64,000 nucleotides of DNA from Dermatophagoides farinae (GCF_024713945.1 NC_134682.1:496001-560000), one strand, 5' to 3'. Counted from the first letter of the stretch, positions 1 to 14,689 are shown. Program-made: numbers and translations. The notes: a model not told the origin generated them from the sequence alone.

Positions 1-924
1 AAAAGAACGAGATTAATGATTTCAATCTTTTTTTTCTGTTCGATTGCACTACATTTTGACATTGTTAAATTCGATTTTCTCACACACTTACATATAAACA
101 CAGACAAAAGAAGCTAAAAAGAAAAATGATGAGTATAATAACAACACAAACTTGAGCTTCTCGTTGGTTGATATATTGATTTTTTTTCTCGTTGTTGTTG
201 TTTTTTGGAAATTCTCCACCTATACTCAATGATATGGAGACAAAGGACCAGAAAAAAAAGACTGAAAAAATGGCGGCCACACCATTATCCATGATCATCA
301 TTATTATCATCATTCTGAGATCATCATCATCATCATCATCAACTTGAACAATTTTTTTCAAAAAAAAAAAAAAAAAAAACAACCAGACACTACCATCTAC
401 CTATTGATATTATCTATGGATATCCAACCTCGAAACAGAAAAACAGAAAGATTCATTCCAAGATGATGAAATGATGATCGTTTTTTTTCGTTGTTTTTGT
501 TTTCCTAACGGTATTATATCCAGAAAAAAAATACTTTAAATATCCACCAAAAAAAAAAAAACACAATATCACAAACAATGAACGAACACCGTAAAGGGCA
601 ATCATCATCGAATGATGAATGCATCATTTGTCATTGATGATGATGATGATCATCATCATCATTATCAAGATGCACACGCACAAACAAAAAAAAGGAGGAA
701 CAAGTGAAAAAAAATTTTTTTTTGTTGTGAAAAAAAATACCCGGCTTCGATTATGTCCTACTAAAAATATACATCTTTTTTTCATCTTGAAGTTCGTTTT
801 GGGCACACTTCTTTTGCTGTTATTATACATACAATGTTTGTATTTCTTTACAAAGCTCAACTGTGTAAATGTGTGTGTGAACTTTATTTATTTATTTTTT
901 CGATTTTCAGAAGCTGCACATGAA

Positions 925-955
<31 letters not shown>

Positions 956-1440
956 GGTCAGTGTGTTGTTGTTGTGTGCATTTGGTTCGATTCTCATCAT
1001 TCAGTTGTCATCGGTTTTATCATCATCATCATCATCATTATCTTTTTATTTATAAGTTTCATTGTCATTTTGATGACAATATCATCATCATATGAGACAT
1101 AGACATTTTATGTGAGCAACAAGTTTATTAATACAGGTCAAAATCAGGTTTAGCCTTCAAAAAAAAAAATGATGAAAGAAATCCATCCAGATTTATGAAT
1201 GGATGATTTTTTTCCCTGTTCTTGATTTTGGATTCATTTTATTTATTTACACACACTCACACAAACACACACACGGTATTCGTTTGTCATCAAAGATCTT
1301 ATCGATTAAAATCATTCAATTTGACTGAAGAGATGGGAAAAAATCCAATCCGAATCTATTGACCGATGAATCGATGATGATGTGGACATTTTTGTTTTGT
1401 TTTTTTTTTACTCTAACTTACTTCACAAACATCCAAATCA

Positions 1441-1462
1441 GTTGTTGTTGTTGTTGTTGTTG
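1441..1462. repeat. (GTT)n microsatellite
   Basis: Seven perfect GTT units. A second array of the same unit and length lies at 1771-1792. Confidence 0.9.
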
Positions 1463-1545
1463 CTAAAAATAACAAAAGAAAATCATTCACCATCATTCAT
1501 TCATTCATTCATCCAAAACTGATTGGTCATTCTCACATCCATCTC

Positions 1546-1573
1546 CATCATCATCATCATCATCATCATCATT
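1546..1573. repeat. (CAT)n microsatellite
   Basis: Nine perfect CAT units, representative of the commonest repeat type in the window. Confidence 0.9.
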
Positions 1574-1770
1574 GGATAGCTTCTGGATCGATGATGGTGC
1601 CAAACAAAAGCCGAAAAAAAATCCAGGTTCAGATTGCCGGGTTTATTTATTTTTTTTTTTTTTTGTTTGAATTTGAATCACACATTTGTGAATTGGAAAA
1701 AAAGTGGAAAAAAATTTTTTTTTTCGATGATGATGATGATGATTATTTATTGACCGAAACTAAAATTACA

Positions 1771-1792
1771 GTTGTTGTTGTTGTTGTTGTTG
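1771..1792. repeat. (GTT)n microsatellite
   Basis: Seven perfect units. Confidence 0.9.
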
Positions 1793-4700
1793 CGAGATAG
1801 AAAAAAAAATAATGTTATGTTAGAGTGGTGAATCCAAATTCAATTAGATACACGCGTTGCTTGTAATGTAATGTTTGTTGAAAATGAAAGAATGAAAATT
1901 TCCACCGCCTACTACTACTACTATTACTACTAGATCGATGGATGGATTTGGAAAAAAAAAGATATGGGCATAATAATAATCGATTGATGATTGAATACCT
2001 TTGGAAGTATGATTTTGATTTGATCGAGGATGTACGTTTTTTTTTGTTTGTCAATCTGGTAGCTGTTTTGTGTTTGTTGACCGGAAATTTTTTTTTTATT
2101 TCGATTGTCCAACTGAAAGTAAAAGAAAAAAAATTTCTTTCGCCAGTTTGACCAAATGAACCGGTGTATGTTATTTTTTCAACAATCAGATAATTTTTTT
2201 GTTTTGTTTTTTTTCCTACTCAATTTACTCCCACACCAGCATCATGGAAAAAAAACAACAAGCGAAAACAACAACAACAACAACGAAAATGTTTTCGGAA
2301 ATCATGATTTCTAATTTTAGTCAAATTTACCATATATGATCATCATAATACATACTTTGTGTTATAAAAACACATTGTATTTCCTGTGTGACCGGGAAAC
2401 AAACAGACAGACAAACAAACAAATGAACGAAAAGAAAAAAAAATGAAAATTTCCGCCACTAATCATCAATATATTTTAGCGAAATCGATCATTATTTTTT
2501 TTTTTATTTATTTTCATTGTTTTTTCGTTATATTTGTAAACATTTAAAACATCTGCATAGATCAATATTATTATTAGCATGATAATCAGAAAATGAAGAA
2601 AAAAAAATATCGCACACTTTTAGCCATATTTGACCAAAGAAGGAAATGTCCGAATTTTTGTTGTGTGTGTGTTATATGTGTGAATTCAATTTCTTCCGAT
2701 TGATTGTGTGTTGGCCATATTATTCATCATCAACAACAATATCGAAAAGTATGGATAGAAAAATTAAATCTAACCTATTCATCTTTTTTTTTGCGATATT
2801 CAATCAATTGATCGATTGATGATAATAATCACACTCACACTCTACATCATTTGCACACATACAAATTGATCATTGAAACGGTCAATTTCAATAATACATT
2901 ATTGACCATTATTGATGATTGAAAAACAAAAACAAAAAAAAATGAAAACAGGAAACAAATTGTCGATCGATCATCAGTAATAATAATTAATATTATTATT
3001 GGATTGGATATCTGATAAAAAAAACAAATTAGAATCAAAAATGCTTAATAATTGAATATTATCTGGTTCATCATCCAAAACATCACGATGGATTTCCATT
3101 TGTTTTGTAGGCGGTAATTGTTATGGCCACTTTCAAACCGGGCATATGAAAATTCGTGATTCAATTGGTGAATTGAAATGAAATACACAGATATTTCACA
3201 TGTTGATAATTGTCGTTGCCATTTTGGGTATCATGTGTGTGTGTGTGTGGATTGTTGTTGTTGTTGTTGAATAAAATCACCATCATCATAAATCGACAAA
3301 AATTTTATTCGAATAAATTTTTTTTTTTTTTTGGACAAATTGAAAAACAAAAACAAAAAAAAAATTATAATCAACATGATCATTATTTGTGCAAAAAGAG
3401 AAATTTGTTTTTAATTACCGATAATCTTACTAGACTATACTGTGGATGGATACATGTGGATAAATTAACGGTAATTATCATCATCATCATCATCATCGTC
3501 GTTGAGAAAATCTTCGGCATGGTAATAATGATGATGATTGTAGTATTTGCCAGTTAATAATGACTATTTTTTTCGATAATGGCACCGATTAAACACGTTG
3601 TCAGAGTAATAACGTTTTTTGTTCGTCAATCATCATTTTTTTTTTATTTTTATTCCGGTTTTTTTATATTTATATAATAATCACTTTATTTTCGCTAAAT
3701 TTTTCTCGCTTTGGATTGATTCGCATTTTTTTTTCGTCGATACATTGATTGGAAATAATGCCATTCGATCCTAATACTACTCAATATGTAAAATGGCAAA
3801 GAAATTTTTGACAATCGATTGTTCTTCCACCAAAGAAGAATAAAGCCATGACCAAAAAAAAAACCAGAAAAAAAGGGAAAAAAATCCAGCAAATTTTTTC
3901 CCTTTCTCTCACTCTCTCTCTCTCCATCATTCATCTATTTCCGATTTAGTCCTGTTGTTGTTTTGTTGTTGTTGTTGTATGATGATGATAAACAACAACA
4001 AAAATATACAACAATCAAATTTTTAAACGAGATCGAATCCCACTATAAATCGGTTAATGTTTTTGTTTTCTATTGGGTCGATTGATTGTCTTTGTGAAGT
4101 TTTTGTTTTGTTTTTTTTTTCGATTTTGATGCTTATATGATTTTCCACGGTTGTCCATGTTCATTGATGTATTGAACAAAGAAAAAAAAACCGATATATA
4201 AATATCCCCTTTGTCTATTGATCAACAAATATGGCCATGTTGAATAATAACAACAACAACAACAAAACTGGATCCGGATGTTTATCAACAATGTTGACCG
4301 TCAACAACAATCCATGGATATACCAATACAATTACAATGAAATGAAATCGAAAAAAAAATCACACGACAACCATTTTACATACACACTATATATGTGTGA
4401 TGATGATCATCAGGACACACACAGCGAAATGGACAAAGTAAAAAAACAAAACAAAACAAAAAACAAAAACAAAAATACTTTTACTGAAAAACCACCGTTT
4501 CTGTTTTTTGTATATATGTGAAAGAATAAACAATTAATCATTGAAACACAATCATGTGAGCAGAACAGCAACAACAACAACAAAAACCAAGTCAAATTAT
4601 TCAAACACATTCATTCTTTTTCGGTCACTCGTTTCTGGACATTTCTCTTTTTTTTCCACACATGTGTGTAAGGATTCAACAACAACAACAACAACAATTG

Positions 4701-5241
4701 AAAAATAAATTTTTCAAAAAAGATTTTCAGGATCCTAATTTTAGCCATCATAAGCTTCTCATCATAGAAAAACAAAACAAAACAAAAACATGCGCAACTT
4801 GTTACATCAAGCTGAATGTTTTTTTTTTGTGAAATCATCATAATTCATAAACCAAAACTAAAAGTAAATCTTTTTTTTTCTTTCCTTTGCCAATCCCAAT
4901 GAAAATCGACTACATTTTTTTTGTCTTTTTAATCCATAATCGTTTCACCAAAAAAAAAAAAAAATGATGATGATGATGATGTTCCATATTTATGTTTCAT
5001 ACACACACACAGTTTTTTTCCATAATTTCATCCTCATCATCATCATTATAATGGCTAATGATCAAATGGGATAAATTGATTAATTAAAAACAAAAAAAAA
5101 CAAAAACGAAAAACTGAAAATCATATTCATATATTTTGGGTAAAGTTTTTGTTTTTTTTTTTGTTTCAGTAATGATGACCATACCGAATGATGATAATGA
5201 TGCTTTGAACATTAGACGAATGTGAATAAAAATTGTAACTA

Positions 5242-5262
5242 GTGTGTGTGTGTGTGTGTGTG
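5242..5262. repeat. (GT)n microsatellite
   Basis: About ten perfect GT units, followed by a GCGTGTG interruption. Confidence 0.9.
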
Positions 5263-5864
5263 CGTGTGATTATAATAATAATCATCTAAATTGGTGAAAT
5301 TATAAACTGGATGATGATGATGATTATGGCTGTATATAAGCTGAATATCTGAATTGAATTGAAGAAAAGATTTTTCAATTATACACACACACACACACAA
5401 AAAAAACGTTGTAGTCTGCTGAATTGATGATGATCATAATCGAAATCTGATATATTGATGTGTGTACAGTTTTTTTTTACGTACAGGTTATTCAGGTGTC
5501 CAATGGACACTGTCCACATATATGTAAGTTTATGGTGGTTTTTATACTTTTGATTACATCATTATCATCCTCATCATCGTCATCATCATCATTGCCAGCA
5601 GCAGCAACAGCAGAAAAAAAAATAAAGCCGCATCATTTTTTTTTCAAATATGAGGAATCAATCATAACGGCACAAATTAAATCGACATCTAATCGATGCT
5701 CTAATTTCTTTTCCGTCCACCATTCCCCAAAACAGATTGATTGATTTTCATTTATTAATCATAGTCATAATAATAATAATGATAATAATGACAAATACAA
5801 TCTTGTTCCGTTTTTGTGAACTAATCGTAAATAACGTTGAAAAAAAAATTTGAATCTCTAACGG

Positions 5865-5886
5865 ATCGATCAATCGATTGATCGAT
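5865..5886. repeat. 22-base perfect palindrome, copy 1
   Basis: The stretch begins and ends with ATCGATCAATC / GATTGATCGAT and equals its own reverse complement. An identical copy is at 61671-61692. Confidence 0.8.
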
Positions 5887-6822
5887 TGATGGACAATACA
5901 CAAACACGCACACACCCAACTATTTGAAAATGATTAAATTGTGTATGAGACAGGATATCCACAAAACAAAAAAAAATCTTTTGCGGTCGAACGATTTGTT
6001 TTTTTGAATAAATTTTTTTTTCTGGATCATCATTTGAACATCTTAAATGTCTGTTTTCCTCAAACTTTTGTGTGTGTGTATATTGTAATTCAATTTTTCA
6101 TCGTCGTTCTTTTCACCATCCGGATTGTTTGTCAGGCAAACAAGGAATTTGAGATATTTTGATGATGATGTCTTGTTATGGAACAACATAGAATTGATGA
6201 CACAGACAGCTGTCTTTATATTTATGAATCTCGAATTCAAATTGACAACATCCACATAATCGATACAATGACATTAGATACAATCAAAATTTTATTTGCA
6301 ATGATTGACGAGCTACTATAGTTCCGTTTGATTCGATTCAATCTCGAGATTCGCCTAGATTTTTTTTTTGATTGTTAATTTATTTAGACAACAACAAATG
6401 ATGAATGTAAAATGTCAATCTTGCAACAACAAAAAAAAATGTGACATCATCTGTGATGTTTTTTATTTGATTTATGTGTTCCTGCTGTTGATTTTTTTCC
6501 AATATTCCAGTTTGTGTGTGTTCCAGGTTCATTAATTTTTTTTTCTTATTTCCCGAATTTTCAATTTACAAAGTTGTAGGTGTGTGCGTGTTTTTTTTTC
6601 TTTGCATTTTTGTTGTTGTTGTTGTTGTTCCTGGATTATAATGATTGTTTTTTGAATTTTTTTTTTCAAATTAATTAATTCAATGAAATTTTTTTTCCAC
6701 ATCGAAACAGCCTTATTTTCAAAGATTGGTCAAAAAAAAAACACACATCAATTAAAAATTCAAATCTAAATCATTCAATTTCAATCGTTTGAATAGACTA
6801 CACGTGAATAGGTCAATCGTTG

Positions 6823-6850
6823 CTGTTGTTGTTGTTGTTGTTGTTGTTGA
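6823..6850. repeat. (GTT)n microsatellite
   Basis: About nine GTT units, the longest array of this type seen here. Confidence 0.85.
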
Positions 6851-9800
6851 ACGAATGATTTATTTTTGGTGATGATCATCATCATCATGATTGTGGTAAT
6901 GGTCGTATTTTATATACAGAAATCAATTTTGTTTTTTTTTTTTGTTTTAATTTTGTAAATCTTTATCCATTACTTTCTCGTGATATTTATGAATCGTTTT
7001 TCATCATCATCATTATCATCATATAGATCTTGTGGAGTGTTGAATTTTTTTTTCTCTTTTTTTTTGCTCATTAAACACACAAAAGATAATGATGATAGTA
7101 AAAAAAAAATGATGCAGCAACTTTGGTTCCAAAATATCTATAATGAATAAACACACCAAACACACATACACACACACAAATGATAATCGGTAAAATTATC
7201 GTTGAAATTGATTCAATTCCCAGAAATGAAATCAACAAAAAAAACCATCGTTGTTTTGTTTCGCTTCTTCAACTATAGTAGAGATTTTGTACTAATTGTA
7301 GTATACCAAATGAAAAATAACTTCCGTCTGTATAAATCATATGTGTGTGTGTGTATGTATGTTTGTAATGATCTGACCAATTGATCAATCAATCAATCAA
7401 TCAATAAAGATAACGATAATCGTTCAATATAGCCATTGTTCTCTTTTTTTTCATTCATAAGTTTTTCTGGATCAAATTGATAATAATAATGTATATTCTA
7501 TTGTGATGATTTGACAATGTTTTTCTAAACCATGATGACAATGACGACCATGATCAAATCAATCAATCAATAATCGATAATTTGAAAGAATATGTTTGGC
7601 AATAATTCAAAACATTTTGAATGAAACTATAGAAATAAAGTGAAAAAAGATTATATTTTTTTTTATATTGTAAAAAACCAAAAATTATACATCACACATC
7701 AAATGGTGAATATTACGCCATCTCTTGTGAATTTTAGCGTTCGAGATTGGTAGTTTCAAATGTTTCACAAATTCATTCATTCAATCAATCAATAGATTGG
7801 CTATTAACGTACGAAAAAAGAAAAAATAAATAAAAATCGTGAGTGTCAAATCATTTTTCATTTTGAATATAAATTTACAGCGTTTCTTTCTTGTCAGATC
7901 GAATATTTACGATGATCGAACCATTCAATTCAATTTATTTGGATTAATACAACAACAACAGCAACAACGTAATACGATATTGATGAGGCAATAAATGCCT
8001 GATAATAAATAGTTAAATTTTACACTTGTCAAAATCATCAAAAGATATTTTTTGATCTTTGTGGCCACTTTTTTTTTGTTTTGTTTATTCGGATCAATCA
8101 ATCCTAATTCAAGGTTCATCATCATCATCATCATCATTGTGTTTGTGTTGTATGAATTCACCAGTTTCAATCGAAAACATATGATGATGAAATTTTGAAC
8201 AGAAATTAAATTCAAAATCATCACACACATGATAAGCATTTAAACAAATATTATCAAGTATTATCAAGTTGAAATAGAAAGAAAAACAAACAACCATCGA
8301 TGGCTCTATATTGATCGAATTGTTTTGTTTTGTTCTGTTTGAATTAATCCATCATCATCATCATCACTGCTGATTATTTTGTGATTAATCAACAAATAAT
8401 GATCATCATCATCATTTACCGTTTTCATCAATAGTGAATCATTCATGTTTCTACAGCACAAAAAAAAATTGTTGTACATCAACAACCAGAAGAAGAAAAA
8501 AAAATCAATGTTATTCCACGATGATGATGATGATGATGATGTTATGAAAAAAAAACAAATTTTTGATATATTCAATTAATCATCATCATCATGTCGTAGT
8601 CATCAATGGGTGAAACATGATAACCATGATGATGATGACGATATGTTGTATTCGATCGAACGTTGATTGAGAAACAATTTTTAATATTCATATTCAACAA
8701 ATAAAAAAAAAATCATTTCGAAATTGACGATTTTGTATATTGGAATTATGCTGCCAGAAAAGAAGAAAAATAATGTTGTGTCAAATTTAGATTTTCACAC
8801 ACACACACACAAACATAATGTTTCAACAAAATAGAATTGAAAATCATTGATTATTACCACTAATGATTCATCATAAAACACGCGTACACATGATGTGAAT
8901 ATTGATTTTTTTTCATCTCGTCGTTCTGTTATAAGACAAACACGTAAATCTATCCATAAACACGTGCAATAAATACGAGATATAAAAAAAAACATTTTTT
9001 CTGCTTGTTTGTTTCCATATTATATTTATACTACACAATCATTTCATTGCTATTCTTTTTATTTGAATTCCAATGATGATGTCTAAACACACATTTATTT
9101 TTTTTATTATTATTATCACTATGATTATATCACTTTAATCTTGACCAAAAAATGAGGTCATGATTATGGGGAAAAAAATATATAAAGCCTATAGGGCTAT
9201 GATGATGATGATGATGATGAAACCTTTTTTTTGATATCATATGCATATTATTGATATCTAACTCTTTCAACTCTTTATTTCATTTTCATATCAATAGGAA
9301 TCTTTTTTGGCCACACAAATTCTTTGTGGTTTTTTTTCTTTAAAAAAAATGAATGAATGATATGTGTGTGTGTGTGTGTAGATATGTTTTCGATTTATAG
9401 GTTTTCCAATAGGCATCTTTTATCATTCTAATATCTAAGGTGTGGTTTCACCACCACCATCAACAACAACAAGTATTTGGAGCTGTGTGTGCACATGAGA
9501 TTATAATCCAGAAAAAAAATTGTAAGATTAAAATCTACAAAAAAAAAAATGGGAACGACAGGCTTACTACTATAGTCGTTTCTGGTCTTTCTCTCATTCT
9601 CTCATTCATTCTCCCTCTCTGGTGTGATTGTTTTTTTTCATTTTGAGGCCAATGATTGGTTCGTTGTGGTTGTGTTTGATTGTTTATCATCTATACCAAT
9701 TCCAGAATCGTTGTGGCCTAATTATTTTATCATCACCACCATCATCATCGATGATAATGATTGTCTTCAATGAAAAAAAAAATTTTTTTTTTGGATCATT

Positions 9801-12331
9801 ACGGATTTTCATCAATCAACAATCCAACCATGACAACGATTGATGACGTTGGACAAGCCGAAACCAAAAATCAAAATGATTATTATATGAATATAACAGG
9901 AGGAGGACAAATTCAATAAAGTAAAAAAAAAAAAAGATTTTCAAAAGTAAATCCACAAATCGAATTGGATCAATTAATTGTTATTAGTGTTGGTGTGTAA
10001 ATATTGATTGAAGAAAAAAAAACTAATAATAATCATATACAACGAATCAGCTAAATGCAATCAATAATCATCATCGTGTATGTTTGCTGTTGGTCGTTTT
10101 AAATCATTATTAATCCATCTGGTCGTATTGATCATTATGGATTATGAATCATAATAATCACTAGCGAATACCAGTATCGCAAATATTGAGTGATTTTGAA
10201 TCAAAAAATTTACGGGTAAAACTCATTCATAATTTTCGAATATAGCACCTTAACTACAGGAATTCGTGTGTAAACAAATTCCTAGCAAAAGCATCTCTAG
10301 AGCTATATATATTATTTCTGGTTATTATCATATGATGATGCATGTCTCGAGTATGTCTATGTGTACGCATTTTTGTCTTGGCCCTAGTAACAATAGTAAT
10401 TATTATGTATCACACACAGATTTTGTACCGAGTTTGCTCATAATAATAATATTCAATCCATTCCAATGTCAATGCTCATATTACCGATAATATTTGGTTC
10501 CTGGATTTTATCAGTGGAATTTTTTTTCAATCCATAGATACTGCCATAGATAACCAAGGTGGAGAAAAAAAACAGCTACACGACCACCCAAAAGTGGTAT
10601 ATGGTTGAAATATAACCTACAAAAACTATACGGAAGTTTTTTTTTGTCCACATACAAAAAAAATCAAACAAAAACAAAAAAAAACTAAAATATGAGTTAC
10701 ACACAGAACAGTCGATGAAAAAAAAAAAAAATTTTTTGATTCAGAAGAAAAAAAAAATGAAAAAGAAATTTGAATCACTACAGTTCACACAGACTTTTTA
10801 TATATCTTTGTGTTCTCGCTGATTTGTTTAATGATCTGATACGGCGCATTAGACATACAGACTACTTCTGGTATTGTGATCCTGGAACAGCGAATATAAT
10901 AAACACACGAACAATACAGGCAATAAATCGAAATCGTTTTTTTTGAGAAAAAAAGACGACAATTTCTTCTTGGCCTCACATATCATCATCATCATCATCG
11001 ATAATTAAAACAAATTTTTCAATTGTCTATCATCATCATCATCTACATATCTTGCTGTCTTTATGTCTGTCTGATTGTTTTCATTTACTCGTCTACCTAC
11101 CTAAAAACATATCATATTTTTGTTTGGGGTTCCAAATTTCATTTTTATCTTTTTCTTTTTTTTTGTTGTGATCCGACATTCCTTATATCCTGTCTGTGTG
11201 GTATTTGATTATAAATAATAAATTGAAATTTTTTTTTTTTTTTTTTTGATAAATTACCATCTTGATTATCATTTATATGGTGTAGTGGCCACCAACACCA
11301 CCACAACTACAGATGATGATGATTATTATGATTAAACGACTCACGATTACATCAGGCAGCCAAAAAAAAAAAATATTAAATATTAAAAAACCGCACGTTG
11401 CTAGTTTGTAATCATCATCATCATCTTTGTTGTTGTGCAAAAAAAAAAAAAAATTGATGCTTAGACATAATCAAATGGACATATACATACAATGTGATTT
11501 CATAGTATCCACGTGATTGTAGTCCAGAACAGATGAAAAAAAAACAAATCATATCATTGAATCCAATGGAAATAATGTTTTCAACAATTCCGAGAAAAAA
11601 AAACCGCCGAAATAACAATCTCAACACTAACCGGTATCCAACACACAGCAACCATACATGGTTGGAAATTAGAAATGGAAAAAGAGAAATAACATGAAAA
11701 TTGAAATACAAAGAACAAAAAAAAAATAGGAAAATTCGAATACGAAAAACGAAAATATTTTGTCTTTATTTATTTCGAACTTTGATTATATACACACACA
11801 CAGACACAGACACATGTTTAAATTCGTCAATTCGAAACCAAATAGCCGTCATTCATATATCTCTGTGTGTGTGTGTGTCTGTGTATGTGTGTATGTTTGA
11901 TGTGTGATTGTCAATTTTCAGGTGTGATACGAACTAGCAAAGAAAAAAATTCATTCAAGTATTCATTTCCGTAATTTGAATACTTGAAATCAATAATCAT
12001 TGTCAACGTTGTTTGTGTGTGTGTGTGTGTGTAGAATTTGTCCATCTCGTAAAATTGTTGTTTGTTGTTTTTTTTTTTTTTTTTTGGTGATGATTTCGAA
12101 AATTTCACCACATCATTACGTCATTAATAAATCATATCACCATTATTAACCAATAAAGATTCTTTTTCTAAATTTCATTTTCAATCACCATTCTATCTCG
12201 TGTGTGGATTGATTTGATCACATCTAAAGATGTTGGAAGCAAAAAAAAAACCAATAACATATACATGACAACGATACAGTAACGACGATATTATTATTGC
12301 CACGACCACCGATGCTTCCACGACAATCTAC

Positions 12332-12333
<2 letters not shown>

Positions 12334-12373
<40 letters not shown>
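12334..12373. repeat. (CA)n microsatellite, 20 units
   Basis: The longest dinucleotide array in the window, perfect over about 40 bases. Confidence 0.95.
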
Positions 12374-12375
<2 letters not shown>

Positions 12376-12723
12376 CATAACATTGATCAAAATCAATAGT
12401 AATAATTCCAAATAAATCAACAAATCAAAGCTCTATTAGTTGTGAAACGAACAAATACAAATAAAAATCAATCAATCAATTCCATTCCATTCCATTTCAG
12501 TTATTCATTCAAATTATTCATTAAAAATTGCATCGTTTACAACATAGATCTATTGATAGATAGTACCAACCAACCAGCCAACCAACCAATCATCACTTGT
12601 CGTCATCTTCATCATTGGTCTTTCGTGTATTTATTAATACCAACAAAATATTGCCATCATCATTAAAAAACCACAAAAACGAAACGTTACACACATAGAA
12701 AGTGAAAGAGGGAAAAAGAAATC

Positions 12724-12750
12724 CATCATCATCATCATCATCATCATCAT
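12724..12750. repeat. (CAT)n microsatellite
   Basis: Nine perfect units. Confidence 0.9.
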
Positions 12751-13116
12751 AGATTTTAATAGACTAAAATTAATCGTTGACATTTCCCATATATAATGCT
12801 CTGTTCTGTTCTTGATCATTGATGATTATTGTTATTATTACAATTATAACGACAAAGAAAAATCAACACACACACACATACACACAGACACAGACAATCA
12901 CCATCATCGTATTCCATCTTTTTGTCATCATCATCAACATCATCATCACCATAATAATCAGTTAGCATCATTATAAAGAAAAAAAAAATGCAAACACAAA
13001 AATACTAGTCCATCAAAACTGCCAACTTTTGTTTTTTTTTTTTTTTTTTTTTGATTCAAAGAACTAAGAAAAAATTAATTTCGGGATCCAATCCCCCTGA
13101 TCAATATTCATATCAT

Positions 13117-13127
13117 TTATATTTTAT
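13117..13127 (+). promoter_or_regulatory. weak TATA-like element upstream of the MAM gene
   Basis: A TTTATATTTTA stretch lies about 140 bases before the ATG at 13269. A start site about 30 bases downstream would leave a 5' UTR of about 110 bases. A/T-rich DNA produces such matches often, so this is only a candidate. Confidence 0.25.
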
Positions 13128-13228
13128 TGCGCCAATTATTGTCTTTCGTGAAATTTAGTGTTTTTTCCCCTTCTAGTTTTCTAGTTTTGCAGAACATTTA
13201 GACTGGACAAATTCCAAATCCATCGTTT

Positions 13229-13262
13229 GATCGATCAATCAATCAATCAATCAATCAATCGA
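13229..13262 (+). repeat. (ATCA)n microsatellite in the 5' UTR of the MAM gene
   Basis: A tetranucleotide ATCA array ends only a few bases before the ATG at 13269. It stays open in frame with the gene but has no ATG of its own, so the upstream extension would need a TTG start. It is read here as 5' UTR. Confidence 0.6.
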
Positions 13263-13268
13263 AACAAG

Positions 13269-13874
13269 ATGCAACGTTTTCAAGTGATAAAAATTTTCAT
13301 CTTTTTCATTGTCATGGCCACAATGATCGAATCGATAGAGCCACAATTATTTTATCCAAATCAATCACGATCTCCATATGCTATTGATAATATTCGTTGG
13401 GATTGTCATTTTGAGGTGGATGCTTGTCATTTTCGTAATCAACATAATCTTGCTCAATTCAATCGATATTATAATCCACGACAACCATTGTTTGGACGTC
13501 GTGGATTATTGTTGTTGAATTTACGTTCACCACGTGTACAACGTTATCCTGGTGCTAGATTGATCACCCATTATTATCCGGCTGCACAATCAAAAGCCTG
13601 TATATTTCTATCATATTATACTACTGGTGATGGACCACAAAGTTTTTTCGTCATACAACAAGATAAAGAGAATAAATGCATTTTTGCTGACCACGATGTT
13701 CAAAATAAACCGAATCAATGGAATGAAATTGAAATCCAATTGGACCTAAGTGATGGTGATCCACGTTTCTTTTTGGAAACACATTTTCAACAAGGCAAAT
13801 TTGGTTTCTTTGCCATTGATAAATTTTCATTTGGTTATGGCCAATGCAAAAATCCTTCACCAAATTATTGTTAG
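13269..13874 (+). CDS. secreted single-MAM-domain protein
   Basis: Predicted 201-residue protein in one exon. Residues 1-23 form a signal peptide: short basic start MQRFQVIK, a hydrophobic core from Ile and Phe, and likely cleavage near Ser22-Glu25. An NQS glycosylation site follows at 31. Residues 44-193 match the MAM fold: WDCHFE opening with Cys46 and Cys53, GRRGLLLLN at about 76-84, a GARLIT strand, Cys111 in KACIFLSYY, an Asn-Trp/Glu strand at 150-158, and closing FAIDKFSFGYGQC with Cys193. Cys137 and the terminal Cys201 could form an extra disulphide. MAM domains mediate adhesion or oligomerisation in receptors and extracellular matrix proteins; this one has no membrane segment or second domain, so a soluble extracellular role is inferred. 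The start is the first ATG directly before the signal peptide, with A at -3. No ligand can be named. Confidence 0.85.
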   Translation: MQRFQVIKIFIFFIVMATMIESIEPQLFYPNQSRSPYAIDNIRWDCHFEVDACHFRNQHNLAQFNRYYNPRQPLFGRRGLLLLNLRSPRVQRYPGARLITHYYPAAQSKACIFLSYYTTGDGPQSFFVIQQDKENKCIFADHDVQNKPNQWNEIEIQLDLSDGDPRFFLETHFQQGKFGFFAIDKFSFGYGQCKNPSPNYC

Positions 13875-14199
13875 AAAAATTTTCGCTTCCAAAAAAAACT
13901 ATAATCTAACTTATTAGTCACCAAAAAAACAAAACAGAGAAAACAGATTGATTTGTATCAATAATGAGAAAATTCCAAACACACACACACACTTTAACGA
14001 TCACTAGCCAATTAATTCTTACACACACACATTCATTATTGCCATATCTTAATGGATAAAATTTAAAAAAATTTCATATCGAAAACCTAATTTGAAATTA
14101 AAATTAAAAGAGTTTTAAATTGCTCAATGATTTTTCAAATTTTTTCAACCTAAATCATAAATTTCAATAATCAAAAATGGTGGACTGGACCAATTTTTT

Positions 14200-14201
<2 letters not shown>

Positions 14202-14229
<28 letters not shown>
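14202..14229. repeat. (CAT)n microsatellite
   Basis: A perfect trinucleotide array of about nine units in the shared 3' intergenic region. Confidence 0.85.
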
Positions 14230-14231
<2 letters not shown>

Positions 14232-14689
14232 TCGATCAACATCATGGTCAACATCATTTGTTCTCGTTGTCAACAGAAGTAAACAAGGACAAATTTTACT
14301 ATGGAGGTAGATCGCTTGTTTTTTTTTAATGTTCGGTTGCCCTCCTGTTATTATTATCATGATCATGATCATAAAAAATAAACGAATTTATGATGATGAC
14401 AATCATGAAACGATAACAACAACAAAAATTAGTCATTAACATTGACAACAAACGAAATATCGATTCATAATTGAAAACAAAATTGATTTCAAGATGATCT
14501 TGACATACCAAACAATTAAGATTCAATAATTTTTGTTGTTGTTGTTGTCATTGTTCATTTTATTCGACAAATCATAAAACCAATAAATATATTAATCCAT
14601 GCCATTTTCAAGGTTAAGATTTCAATTTTGTTCTTCACTACTACCACTACTAATAGTACTGAAACATTTGAGAAAAAAAATGGAAATAA

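Larger units (their letters stand above)
1..13268. other. gene-poor noncoding region
   Basis: No coding exon can be supported on either strand. Open frames here are short and made of runs of Phe, Lys, Ile, Asp, His or Met, as expected from translating A/T homopolymers and ATC/GAT repeats. The content is A/T-rich DNA with many 7-20 base homopolymer runs (for example 20 A at about 361-380 and 21 T at 13032-13052) and the microsatellites listed separately. It could be intergenic or the intron of a gene whose exons lie outside; the sequence does not decide. The last few hundred bases hold the presumed promoter and 5' UTR of the MAM gene. Confidence 0.6.

Noticed and set aside
13227-13268. Upstream extension of the MAM protein
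   Set aside because: It would start at TTG and consists of a translated ATCA repeat; the ATG at 13269 begins a proper signal peptide.
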